DNA of 64,000 bases from Microbacterium sp. Root166 (GTDB lineage: Bacteria; Actinomycetota; Actinomycetes; Actinomycetales; Microbacteriaceae): NCBI RefSeq assembly GCF_001427145.1, contig NZ_LMGL01000002.1, forward strand, positions 639,442 to 703,441, written 5' to 3'. The notes beneath the pieces were generated by a model. That model did no database searches. It saw nothing but the letters and a program-made list of their open reading frames with translations, and was not told the DNA's origin. Below, one piece after another: positions 11,101 to 17,654 of this stretch (its first letter is position 1; each line of letters opens with the position of its first letter). The translations under genes and the position numbers were made by a program.

Positions 11101-11640
11101 CTTGCGGAGGGTCTTCTCCTTGCGACGCCGGTGCTTGAGGATGCCGGCGGCCTCCTCGATGAACCCGCGACGGTCTTCGGGCGATGCCTGCAGCACGCTG
11201 TCGAGCCGGCCCTGGCCGACGATCACGTGCATCTCGCGACCGAGTCCCGAGTCGCTGAGGAGCTCCTGGACGTCGAGCAGACGGCAGACCTCGCCGTTGA
11301 TCGCGTACTCGCTCGCGCCGTTGCGGAACAGCGTCCGGCTGATCGTCACCTCGGAGTACTCGATCGGAAGGGCGCCGTCGCTGTTGTCGATGGTCAGCTG
11401 TACCTCGGCGCGGCCCAGAGGGCCGCGCGTGGCCGTGCCGGCGAAGATGACGTCCTCCATCTTGCCGCCGCGGAGGGTCTTCGCGCCCTGCTCGCCCATG
11501 ACCCAGGCGAGCGCGTCGACCACGTTCGACTTGCCGGATCCGTTGGGGCCGACGATGCAGGTGACACCGGGTTCGAGCGCGAAAGTCGTCGGCTGGGCGA
11601 ACGACTTGAACCCTTTGAGCGTCACGCTCTTCAGGTGCAT
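8110..11640 (-). CDS. smc: chromosome partition protein SMC
   Basis: SMC is the condensin ATPase that loads at parS with ScpAB and organises the chromosome. The 1176-residue protein has the head-half Walker A GPNGSGKSNVVDALAW near residue 32, then a long coiled coil, a hinge (about 490-650, with the Gly-rich RGGAGVRGLLGDAVKI), a return coiled coil and the C-terminal head half with signature LSGGERSLAAVALL and Walker B FYILDEVEAALDD. Length matches the family. A GGAGGA lies upstream of the ATG and a TAGCGT hexamer about 33 nt before it gives a short leader. Its promoter region is shared with the divergent small-ORF/GNAT operon. Confidence 0.98.
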   Translation of the reverse strand: MHLKSVTLKGFKSFAQPTTFALEPGVTCIVGPNGSGKSNVVDALAWVMGEQGAKTLRGGKMEDVIFAGTATRGPLGRAEVQLTIDNSDGALPIEYSEVTISRTLFRNGASEYAINGEVCRLLDVQELLSDSGLGREMHVIVGQGRLDSVLQASPEDRRGFIEEAAGILKHRRRKEKTLRKLEAMEANLMRLSDLAGELRRQLKPLGRQAEIAREAATIAARVRDAKARLFADEIVGLRAELAAHTHSEQERHAERMVLQDQLDNSRARIELLEAQQRSEAVDAARRTTHDLERVQERLRSLYALAGQRLALLGEAEDDDRIELTTVSQAMIDEARTEIDEIGDGLGDAQDAAAEASHDVMRARAELDALDTDIAAQSALVSKHDMRLTALRGTAEAAASALAAVRAGVERQQRALDAALARRAEAEQALAGVDPDLVPEGSAAEYASAYERAQREATDAEAAVGSLRERLHAAEREVEALTAQTSALSRALDGKNAAAEIVARGGAGVRGLLGDAVKITAGYEAAIAGALGPLVEGVLVDTRANAVATAQLARDGDLGTVDVAIADATGARPDFPSISGIVPARDVVTAPPGVLGILSFVVVADDLDAALAAAPVLASAAVGGPVTIVTRAGEVVTEYTVRAGSGQGRSRLELAAERDAAAERRDEIAVVASSLREALADAAQTLDTARQHTKTALATLREHDAALAAHTEQVNRASVRHEAAVAECDRLAAGLAQVEAAVADAEDAARSADDQLTAALEAPRPMLDASARDGMLAALEGARDAEMRARLDVETLKERIRAGEARVAGLERQREREREAAAESARRAVVRRAQRETAAAVAAQLPAVLDSVERSLMQARLELAAAESERAALTGELAELRRQEATARERLAGLTESVHSLELQIHEKRLHVTGILERVHSELSLDEGILISEYGPDQPVPGEADDAAAEEAASVPYDRAQQRKRLQEAERKLAQLGRVNPLALEEFAALEQRHTFLTEQLGDLTQTRKDLMTIIEELDERMQVIFLAAFEDTKTAFGEVFPILFPGGSGSITLTNPDEPLTTGIEVSVRPVGKKIERLSLLSGGERSLAAVALLTAIFKARPSPFYILDEVEAALDDANLGRLLGVFEQLRESSQLIVITHQKRTMEIADALYGVSMRQDGVSAVVGQRLGERAAS

Positions 11641-11768
11641 GGATACGTCCTCCGGCCCGTCGACTACCGCCCTACGCTACCGGAGGTCTGCGGCGTGACA
11701 GGGAAGGCGGGCCGAGGGCGGATCGGATGCCGCGACACGCCCGTCGTCACCTGAATCTGCGAGAAAGC

Positions 11769-11798
11769 TTGACGCCGCCTGCGAGAGAGCGGTAATGT
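11769..11798 (+). promoter_or_regulatory. consensus-like housekeeping promoter for the small-ORF/GNAT operon
   Basis: TTGACG (11769-11774) and TAATGT (11793-11798) are separated by 18 bp. This is the best -35/-10 pair in the window and implies a transcript starting near 11805, about 30 nt before the 39-residue ORF. Confidence 0.75.
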
Positions 11799-11837
11799 CA
11801 CTCCTCGCGTCTGAAGTAGAGAAAGGAGGTCCCCGAC

Positions 11838-11957
11838 ATGATGCTGATGAACACAACTGGAGTCACCGCCCCAACCGGCGATGCGACTCGTGTTTTCGCG
11901 CCGGGGACCCGCTCCTTCGGCACGTTCCAGAACGCCCGCGTTCACACCGCCGGCTGA
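11838..11957 (+). CDS. 39-residue small ORF with strong ribosome-binding site (leader peptide or novel small protein)
   Basis: Behind the consensus promoter, AAAGGAGGT (the best Shine-Dalgarno in the window) precedes an ATG by 7-8 nt. The ORF encodes 39 residues starting MMLMNTTGVTAPTGDATRVF and ending QNARVHTAG. It has no Cys, no signal peptide and no run of one amino acid, so it is not an obvious amino-acid attenuator. GGTCCCCG at 11828-11835, overlapping the Shine-Dalgarno, is complementary to CGGGGACC at 11902-11909 inside the ORF, so the site could be occluded by a long-range hairpin. Codon choice is mixed, with more A/T than neighbours. It may be a regulatory leader for the downstream genes; not recognised. 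Confidence 0.55.
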   Translation: MMLMNTTGVTAPTGDATRVFAPGTRSFGTFQNARVHTAG

Positions 11958-11976
11958 CCCCGGCAGGGGAGAACTC

Positions 11977-11992
11977 TGCCCTCTCGAGGGCA
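11977..11992 (+). other. short hairpin in the untranslated stretch after the small ORF
   Basis: TGCCCTC and GAGGGCA form an inverted repeat separated by two bases. No T-run follows, so it is not a clear terminator. The 11958-12130 stretch otherwise shows no gene; it may be part of a structured leader. Confidence 0.4.
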
Positions 11993-12130
11993 TGATCCTC
12001 CTGCGCCGCCCCGATCCCGGGTGCTGAGCGCATCTTCCTGCCTTCATCCCGTCGTGCTGCGGCATGACATCCCGCCCGACCGCGCGTGGTTCCGGGCATC
12101 CATCACCCATCCATCCGGAAGAGAACACTC

Positions 12131-12385
12131 ATGAACACGACCTATGCGCCGCAGCGCCCCTCGGGAATCCCCGATACGCTGCGGCTCCCGAGCCGCGACA
12201 CCCGCACCTCGATCATCGACCGCATCGCCCTTCACGTGGGCCTGCGACTGCTGCTCTGGGGTTCGAGGGCCCCGCGACTCGCCGACGATCGCGAGCGTCA
12301 CGCTCGCGCGCACCGCAATCACGCCGCCACCAGGGCGCGTGAGCACGGCTACCTCCGCGAGGCCGCCCTCGCACCACGGTCATGA
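12131..12385 (+). CDS. 84-residue basic protein of unknown function
   Basis: Starts at ATG 12131 with GGAAGAG upstream. The middle (about residues 30-48, IDRIALHVGLRLLLWGSRAP) is an amphipathic or hydrophobic helix, and the C-terminal half is rich in Arg, His and Ala (ADDRERHARAHRNHAATRAR), suggesting a nucleic-acid or membrane-surface binding peptide. The stop overlaps an ATG in the next frame (ATGA at 12382), which could couple it to the GNAT gene, although that gene more likely starts at 12466. No family is recognised. It lies in the promoter-driven operon of the 39-residue ORF and the two GNAT genes. Confidence 0.6.
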   Translation: MNTTYAPQRPSGIPDTLRLPSRDTRTSIIDRIALHVGLRLLLWGSRAPRLADDRERHARAHRNHAATRAREHGYLREAALAPRS

Positions 12386-12465
12386 CGACCGCGGGGTCCG
12401 TCCGCCCCACAGCGGGCGGACCCCTCCCCACTTCCTTCCCAGACCAGACCGAAAGACGCGACATC

Positions 12466-13545
12466 ATGACCACACTCACCGACATCGAGTTCCGGCCGCT
12501 CACGGTTCCGGGTTCCATCGATGCACCGGACGCAGCCGACTTCGTCGAGATGGTGCGCGTGCGCAACGCCATCTATCGCGAGATCTCCGGCCACGGCGAT
12601 CACGCGATCACCGCGGACGAGCTGCTGCCGCACTACGCCACGACCGACTACGAGCGCCGGCTGTCCTGGGTCGTCGTGGACGACGGCGCCATCATCGGGC
12701 GCGTCGGCATCGACATGCCCCTCGAAGGCGACTCCAAGGTCGCGTTCTGGCTCATCGAGCTCCTGCACGACACGTGGGGGCGCGGAATCGGCTCTGCGGC
12801 GTACGACCTCGTCGAGACGGTCGCCCGTGAGAACGGTCGCACCGTCCTGCAATCGTTCGCCGAGCATCCTGCCTCCGCCGGTCCCCGGATCGCGCCGCCC
12901 ACGGGCTTCGGCGACATCCCCGAGGACCACGTCGCACGGTTCTACCGCCGGCACGGCTACACGCTCGAGCAGGTCGAGCGCAACAGCGCGTTCGACCTCA
13001 TGGGTTCTTTCGACACCGTCCAGCGCCTGCACGACGAGGCGATCGCCGCGTCGGCCGGGTATCGCGTCGTGCAGTGGTTCGCACCGACGCCGGACGAGTA
13101 CGCCGAGGGCTACGCCTGGATGAAGTCGCGCATGGCGACGGATGCCCCTTCGGCCGACATGGAGTTCGACGAGGAGACCTGGGACGCCGCGCGCATCGCC
13201 ACGCACGATGCCAAGTACACCGAGTCGGGCCGGACGATCCAGGTGACCGCGGCGCAGCACATCGCCACCGGCGAGCTGTGCGCGTTCAACGAGCTGGTCA
13301 TCGGCAAGGACCGCACCGAGGCCAGTCATCAGGAGGACACGCTCGTCCTCAAGGGTCACCGCGGCCACAAGCTGGGCACGCTCGTCAAGTGCGCCGGTCT
13401 GCTCTCGTGGCGCGAGATCGCGCCGCAGTCCCCCCGTGTGCTCACGTACAACGCAGAGGAGAATCGCCCCATGCTCGACATCAACGAGGCGATCGGATTC
13501 GCTCCGATCGCGTACAACGGCGCCTGGAAGAAGGTGCTCTCATGA
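12466..13545 (+). CDS. double-domain GNAT N-acetyltransferase, copy 1
   Basis: This 359-residue protein carries two GNAT modules. The N-half has an acetyl-CoA loop in WGRGIGSAAYD (about residue 105) and the C-half has HRGHKLGTLVKCAGLLSWRE (about residue 305) followed by ENRPMLDINEAIGFAPIAYN, the usual end of a GNAT fold. The start at 12466 aligns its N-terminus with the paralog downstream; an in-frame ATG at 12382 would add 28 residues. It overlaps the next gene by ATGA, so both are made together. The N-terminal module has lower similarity between copies than the C-terminal module. The substrate is unknown. Confidence 0.88.
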   Translation: MTTLTDIEFRPLTVPGSIDAPDAADFVEMVRVRNAIYREISGHGDHAITADELLPHYATTDYERRLSWVVVDDGAIIGRVGIDMPLEGDSKVAFWLIELLHDTWGRGIGSAAYDLVETVARENGRTVLQSFAEHPASAGPRIAPPTGFGDIPEDHVARFYRRHGYTLEQVERNSAFDLMGSFDTVQRLHDEAIAASAGYRVVQWFAPTPDEYAEGYAWMKSRMATDAPSADMEFDEETWDAARIATHDAKYTESGRTIQVTAAQHIATGELCAFNELVIGKDRTEASHQEDTLVLKGHRGHKLGTLVKCAGLLSWREIAPQSPRVLTYNAEENRPMLDINEAIGFAPIAYNGAWKKVLS

Positions 13546-14639
13546 CCGATGTGGCTCAGCAGTCCACGCTGACGATCGGCCGCATCGTCGTGCCGGCCTC
13601 GCTCGACGCACCCGACGCCGGGCCGTTCCTCGAGCTCGTGCGCATCGCCAACGAGGTGTGCCGGTACGACGCCGGCCACGACTACCTCGACGAGGTGCCG
13701 AGCGAGGTGCTCGGCATGTGGCAGGACCAGTCGGACTGGACCCAGATCGGCTTCGCGGCCGAACGGGGAGGCGAGATCCTCGGCGTGGTCAAGCTCATGA
13801 TCTCCAACGAGGACGACGTGTCGGCTGTCGAGTTCGACCTCATGATCGATCCCCCGAAGTGGGGTCAGGGTGCGGAGGAGCTGCTCGCCGAGGTCGAGCG
13901 CGAGGCGCGCGACCGCGGGATCCCGACGATCCAGACCTGGACGCTGCATCGTCCGGGAACGGCGGGACCGGCGCTCGTGCCGCCCACCGGGGCAGGATCC
14001 GTTCCCGCCGAGGATCGCCAGACCGTGTTCCAGGTCGCCAACGGGTTCACCCTCGAGCAGGTCGAGCGCAACAGCGTGTTCGACCTGACCGGCGACTTCG
14101 GGGTCGTCGAGCGCATGCTCGCCGAGGCCGAAGCGGCCGCGGGCCCCGACTACCGCCTCGTCACGTGGACGGCTCCCACTCCCCCGGAGTTCCGGGACGG
14201 GTTCGCGTACGCGATGTCGCGGATGTCGACGGACGCCCCGGCCGGCGGTCTGGTCATCGACGAACAGCACTGGGACGCCGCGCGCGTGGAGCGCCGCGAC
14301 GCACGTCAGCGCGCGCAGGGCCTGACGGTCTCGGTCGCCGCGATCCAGCACGTTCCGACCGGGACCATCGCCGCATACAACGAGCTCGTCATCGCCGAGG
14401 ATCACTCCGCGGCGACGCAGCAGTACGGCACGCTCGTGCTCAAGGAGCACCGCGGGCGGCGCCTGGGCACGATCGTGAAGTGCGCGAACCTGCTGCGCTG
14501 GCGCGAGGTCGTCCCCGACTCCCCTCGGGTGTCGACGTTCAACGCCGAGGAGAATCGCCACATGCTCGACATCAACGAGGCGATCGGCTTCGTTCCGGCG
14601 TCCTACGCCGGCGCGTGGAAGAAGGTCATCGCGATCTGA
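13542..14639 (+). CDS. double-domain GNAT N-acetyltransferase, copy 2
   Basis: This 365-residue paralog of the preceding gene shares DAPDA near the N-terminus, TLEQVERNS, STDAP, WDAAR and the ending EENRHMLDINEAIGF, clear signs of tandem duplication. The C-terminal acetyl-CoA loop HRGRRLGTIVK is intact, whereas the N-terminal loop WGQGAEELL has diverged from copy 1 (WGRGIGSAA). This suggests one module became structural or changed substrate. It is translationally coupled to copy 1 (4-bp overlap) and its 3' end overlaps the convergent mutM by 14 bp. The pair may form a heterodimer; the substrate is unknown. Confidence 0.88.
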   Translation: MTDVAQQSTLTIGRIVVPASLDAPDAGPFLELVRIANEVCRYDAGHDYLDEVPSEVLGMWQDQSDWTQIGFAAERGGEILGVVKLMISNEDDVSAVEFDLMIDPPKWGQGAEELLAEVEREARDRGIPTIQTWTLHRPGTAGPALVPPTGAGSVPAEDRQTVFQVANGFTLEQVERNSVFDLTGDFGVVERMLAEAEAAAGPDYRLVTWTAPTPPEFRDGFAYAMSRMSTDAPAGGLVIDEQHWDAARVERRDARQRAQGLTVSVAAIQHVPTGTIAAYNELVIAEDHSAATQQYGTLVLKEHRGRRLGTIVKCANLLRWREVVPDSPRVSTFNAEENRHMLDINEAIGFVPASYAGAWKKVIAI

Positions 14640-15579
14640 GGGCCGCGGCATCCGTTGAGGACGACGGATGCCGCGGCCGCTGGCAGCGCGGGCAGAAGTG
14701 GCTCGACCGGTTCGTGAACGACACGCGCACGATCGGCCTGCCGCAGCGCGGGCAGGGCTGACCGGTGCGACCGTACGCGTTCAGCGAGTGGGCGAAGTAT
14801 CCCGCCTGCCCGTTGACGTTGACGTACTGGGCGTCGAAGCTCGTGCCACCCTCGGCCAGGGCTTTGTCCAGGACATGCCGCACCTCGGCCAGCAGCCGGT
14901 TCGCCGCACGAGTCGAGAGCGAACTCGCGGGCGTCTCGGGATGGATGCGCGCCGCCCACAGCGCTTCGTCCGCGTAGATGTTGCCGACGCCGCTGAGCAC
15001 GGTCTGATCGAGCAGCACCCGCTTGATCGCCGAGTTCTTGCGCGCGAGGGCACGCCGCAGTGCGGCATCCGAGAACGCCGGATCGAGCGGGTCACGGGCG
15101 ATGTGCGACACCTGCCGTGGAACGGATGCCTCGGCACTGCCGAACCCGCCCGGTGCGCCGTCGGCCGTCGGGACGAGTTCGTCGATGGCCAGTGAGCCGA
15201 ATGTCCGCTGGTCCGCGAAGACGACGGACACCTCGCCGTGCTCGGGATGGTCCAGATCGATGCGGACCCGCTCGTGACGTTCCGGGGCAGCCCCGGGTGC
15301 CCGCAGCAGCAGCTGCCCGCTCATTCCGAGGTGGCCGACGACGGCCTCGGTCGGGTCTCGGTCGCCGGTGCGCTCCTCGAGCGGGAGCCACAGGAACTTG
15401 CCCCGTCGCGCTGCGGACCTGATGACGCGGCCCGCGAGCGCGGCCTCGAAATGGGCGCCGGCGCCCGGATGCCGCGTGAGGGCGCGCTCGTCGACGACGG
15501 TCACCCCGAGCACGGTGGCACCGGTGACCGCGGGGGCGAGGCCGGCACGGACCACCTCGACCTCGGGCAGTTCAGGCAC
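14626..15579 (-). CDS. mutM: formamidopyrimidine-DNA glycosylase MutM (Fpg)
   Basis: MutM removes 8-oxoguanine and ring-opened purines from DNA and cleaves the abasic site. The 317-residue product has the catalytic N-terminus PELPEVE (Pro2, Glu3), the Lys in RRGKFLWL, the H2TH region with KRVLLDQTVLSGVGNIYADE, and a zinc finger CPRCGRPIVRVSFTNRSSHF followed by CPRC. After the finger an unusual Ser/Ala-rich tail of about 17 residues is encoded through a perfect 15-bp-stem hairpin. The start overlaps the rnc stop by 8 bp, so it is the last gene of the rpmF-rnc-mutM block. Confidence 0.96.
   Translation of the reverse strand: MPELPEVEVVRAGLAPAVTGATVLGVTVVDERALTRHPGAGAHFEAALAGRVIRSAARRGKFLWLPLEERTGDRDPTEAVVGHLGMSGQLLLRAPGAAPERHERVRIDLDHPEHGEVSVVFADQRTFGSLAIDELVPTADGAPGGFGSAEASVPRQVSHIARDPLDPAFSDAALRRALARKNSAIKRVLLDQTVLSGVGNIYADEALWAARIHPETPASSLSTRAANRLLAEVRHVLDKALAEGGTSFDAQYVNVNGQAGYFAHSLNAYGRTGQPCPRCGRPIVRVSFTNRSSHFCPRCQRPRHPSSSTDAAALRSR
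14641..14678. terminator. perfect hairpin at the GNAT/mutM convergence, inside the mutM tail
   Basis: Arms 14641-14655 and 14664-14678 (15 bp, core GGCATCCGT / ACGGATGCC) flank an 8-nt loop. It begins 1 nt after the GNAT stop, so it should end that transcript, yet it also lies within the last codons of mutM. No T-run follows on either strand. Confidence 0.6.
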
Positions 15580-16273
15580 GCGCGGTGAGTTCCTGCCAGG
15601 CGCTGAGCGCCGCGGCCATCTCGGCCTGCTTCTTGCTCGTGCCGAGACCCTCGGCCGCGACGTCGCCCACCACCACGACGGCGGTGAATTTGCGGTCGTG
15701 ATCGGGTCCGGTCGAGGACACCGAGTACGCGGGCGGCTGGACGCCGGTGCGGGCGGCCAGCTCCTGCAGACTCGTCTTGGGATCCATCGCGGCGCCGTAG
15801 CGCTCGGGGTCGGCGAGGAGCGGCTCGACGAGGCTCAGCACCAGGCCGGTCGCCGCTTCGGGCCCGGCGGAGAGGTAGGTGGCGCCGATGACGGCTTCCA
15901 TGGTGTCCGCGAGGATCGAGTCCTTCTCGCGTCCGCCGGTGAGGTCTTCGCCGCGGCCGAGCTTGAGGTGCGCGCCGAGGCCGATGCCCCGGGCGATCTC
16001 CGCGAGCGCCAGGGTCGATACGACACTGGCGCGACGCTTCGCGAGGGCGCCCTCTTCGAGTTCGGGGTGCTTCGTGAACAGAAGCACGGTCACCGCCTGC
16101 CCGAGCACCGAGTCGCCGAGGAACTCGAGGCGCTCGTTGTGGGGAACCTGCCCGTGCTCGTAAGCCCAGGAACGGTGCGTGAGTGCGAGCGACAGAAGCT
16201 CGGGGTCGATGTCGACCCCGAGCTTCTGTACGAGCTCGGTGAGCGCGAGGCGCTCATCCATGACGTCGGTCAC
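15572..16273 (-). CDS. rnc: ribonuclease III
   Basis: RNase III cuts double-stranded RNA, including the rRNA precursor. The 233-residue protein has the signature NERLEFLGDSVLGQAV (about residue 42), the second catalytic acidic region ADTMEAVIGA (about 117), and a C-terminal dsRNA-binding domain (about 160-230; PKTSLQELAARTGVQPPAY ... GTSKKQAEMAAALSAW). It follows rpmF by 16 bp and overlaps mutM. The ATG at 16273 gives MTDVMDERLAL; an internal Met at residue 5 is possible. Confidence 0.97.
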   Translation of the reverse strand: MTDVMDERLALTELVQKLGVDIDPELLSLALTHRSWAYEHGQVPHNERLEFLGDSVLGQAVTVLLFTKHPELEEGALAKRRASVVSTLALAEIARGIGLGAHLKLGRGEDLTGGREKDSILADTMEAVIGATYLSAGPEAATGLVLSLVEPLLADPERYGAAMDPKTSLQELAARTGVQPPAYSVSSTGPDHDRKFTAVVVVGDVAAEGLGTSKKQAEMAAALSAWQELTARA

Positions 16274-16289
16274 GTCGCCGGTCGGGCGA

Positions 16290-16499
16290 TCAGACGTCGG
16301 CGACCTTGCGGCCCTTGTACTCCAGGAACAGCTCGGTGCCCTGCGAGTCGGTGACGACCTTCGCCTGGTGGGGACGGCTGTAGACGGTCTTGCCGTTCTC
16401 GACGGTGGTGGTCAGCGTGATGGGCGCCGCCTTCCACTGCGCGCGACGTGAGCGCGTGTTGGAACGGGAGACCTTCCGCTTCGGGGGGTTACCTGCCAT
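16290..16499 (-). CDS. rpmF: 50S ribosomal protein L32, cysteine-free form
   Basis: This 69-residue ribosomal protein starts MAGNPPKRKVSRSNTRSRRA, the L32 signature. The usual C-terminal zinc ribbon cysteines are absent, so this is a zinc-independent (C-) version. It sits 2 bp after the DUF177 gene, the standard DUF177-rpmF pairing found in most bacteria, and upstream of rnc. The GGAGG-like sequence within the DUF177 3' end likely serves as ribosome-binding site. Confidence 0.95.
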   Translation of the reverse strand: MAGNPPKRKVSRSNTRSRRAQWKAAPITLTTTVENGKTVYSRPHQAKVVTDSQGTELFLEYKGRKVADV

Positions 16500-16501
16500 G
16501 G

Positions 16502-17077
16502 CTAGCTCTCTTCTGTGTTCTCGGCGCCGGCGCGCGGGGCGTCGTCGTCGTGGTCTGTGGTGTAGTCCTGGAGCGCGGCCCAGCGAACATCGAGGGGCTC
16601 ACGCTGCTCTGCACCGGTGCTCGTGGTCAGTCGCTCACCCGTGGCCGGATCGAGGCCGGGGCAATCCGGCTGACACACCGGCTGAAACGGAAGCGACAGG
16701 ACAATCGCATCCCTGACCAGAGTTTCAAGATCCACGTGGTCGTCTTGAACCTCGAAGTCAGTTGCTTCCTCTCCAGGATACGCGAAAAGCTCCTGAAACT
16801 CGACTTGGAGGCCCTCGGCGATGTCCGTGAGGCATCGGCTGCAGACACCGGCGTACTCGGTGTCCGCCGTTCCGGAGACCAGGATGCCCTCGTGGACGGA
16901 CTCGAGACGAACGTCCAGATCGATCGGGACGCCGGCTTCGACCGCCACCAGGCCCTCGCCCCACTTCTCGGGCGCGGGAACCTCGAAGGAGTGCTCCCGC
17001 ATCTCACCGGGGCTGCGGATGATGTCCTTGACGCGGATCACGAAAGGACCCGTCACATGCTGTCTGACCACGATCAC
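16502..17077 (-). CDS. DUF177 (YceD-like) protein
   Basis: This 191-residue protein has the DUF177 pattern: DVRLESVHEGILVSGT, a CSRCLTDI pair of cysteines (about residue 82), and a second pair VCQPDCPGL (about 145), probably binding a metal. The family is linked to 23S rRNA maturation and is almost always encoded upstream of rpmF, as here. The start is GTG at 17077; a second GTG six bases later is also possible, and a TACGAT lies just upstream. It is followed by rpmF after 2 bp. Confidence 0.92.
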   Translation of the reverse strand: MIVVRQHVTGPFVIRVKDIIRSPGEMREHSFEVPAPEKWGEGLVAVEAGVPIDLDVRLESVHEGILVSGTADTEYAGVCSRCLTDIAEGLQVEFQELFAYPGEEATDFEVQDDHVDLETLVRDAIVLSLPFQPVCQPDCPGLDPATGERLTTSTGAEQREPLDVRWAALQDYTTDHDDDAPRAGAENTEES

Positions 17078-17117
17078 CCATCGTAGTGGGGCGGCCCTGT
17101 GCGGGGACCGGGAACCC

Positions 17118-17615
17118 TCAGCCCTGGTGCGCGCCGGTGTCGAGGAAGCGGGCGACCGCGGCGGGCACGAACGGCGACACGTCGCCGCCGAGGGATGCGA
17201 CCTGGCGCACGAGGGAACTCGACACCAGGGCGTGCGCGGGGTCGGGCAGCAGGAACACCGTCTCGACGTGCGCGAGATGGCGGTTCACGATCGCCATGGG
17301 CGTCTCGTACGCGACGTCGACCTGGGAGCGGATACCCTTCACGAGCACGCCGGCGTCGACATCCGTCGCGTAGTCGACCAGCAGGCCCATGCTCCACGAG
17401 GCGACGATGACGTCCCCCTCGATGCCGCTCTCGGCGATGGACTGCTCGAGCAGGGTGAGCCGCTGCGCGATGGGGAGCATCGCCTCTTTGCCGGGGTTGT
17501 GGACCACCAGCACGTGCAGCTGGTCGTACAGCGAGGCGGCGCGGCGGATGACGTCGAGATGCCCGAGGGTCGGCGGGTCGAAGGACCCGGGGACCACGGC
17601 GATCCGGCTGTTCAT
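17118..17615 (-). CDS. coaD: pantetheine-phosphate adenylyltransferase
   Basis: CoaD makes dephospho-CoA from 4'-phosphopantetheine and ATP. The 165-residue product has the nucleotidyltransferase motif [14 protein letters not shown] (TxGH), the Arg in [12 protein letters not shown] and the C-terminal SSSLVRQVA. Length is standard. A TAGGCT hexamer lies 6 nt before the ATG without a Shine-Dalgarno, indicating a leaderless mRNA. It follows recG by 40 bp on the same strand; in many relatives rsmD lies between them, but here rsmD is on the other side of recG. Confidence 0.97.
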   Translation of the reverse strand: MNSRIAVVPGSFDPPTLGHLDVIRRAASLYDQLHVLVVHNPGKEAMLPIAQRLTLLEQSIAESGIEGDVIVASWSMGLLVDYATDVDAGVLVKGIRSQVDVAYETPMAIVNRHLAHVETVFLLPDPAHALVSSSLVRQVASLGGDVSPFVPAAVARFLDTGAHQG

Positions 17616-17621
17616 GTCGTC

Positions 17622-17627
17622 AGCCTA
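17622..17627 (-). promoter_or_regulatory. -10 box (TAGGCT) for leaderless coaD
   Basis: Ends 6 nt before the coaD ATG; gives the gene its own start independent of recG. Confidence 0.55.
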
Positions 17628-17654
17628 TCGGCCGTCCGGCAGCGCCCGGTCGCG

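Noticed and set aside
7765..11754. 1329-codon open frame on the plus strand opposite smc
   Set aside because: High-GC shadow of the smc gene; its composition is Arg/Gly/Leu/Val-rich, it has no fold motif, and smc is unmistakable on the other strand.
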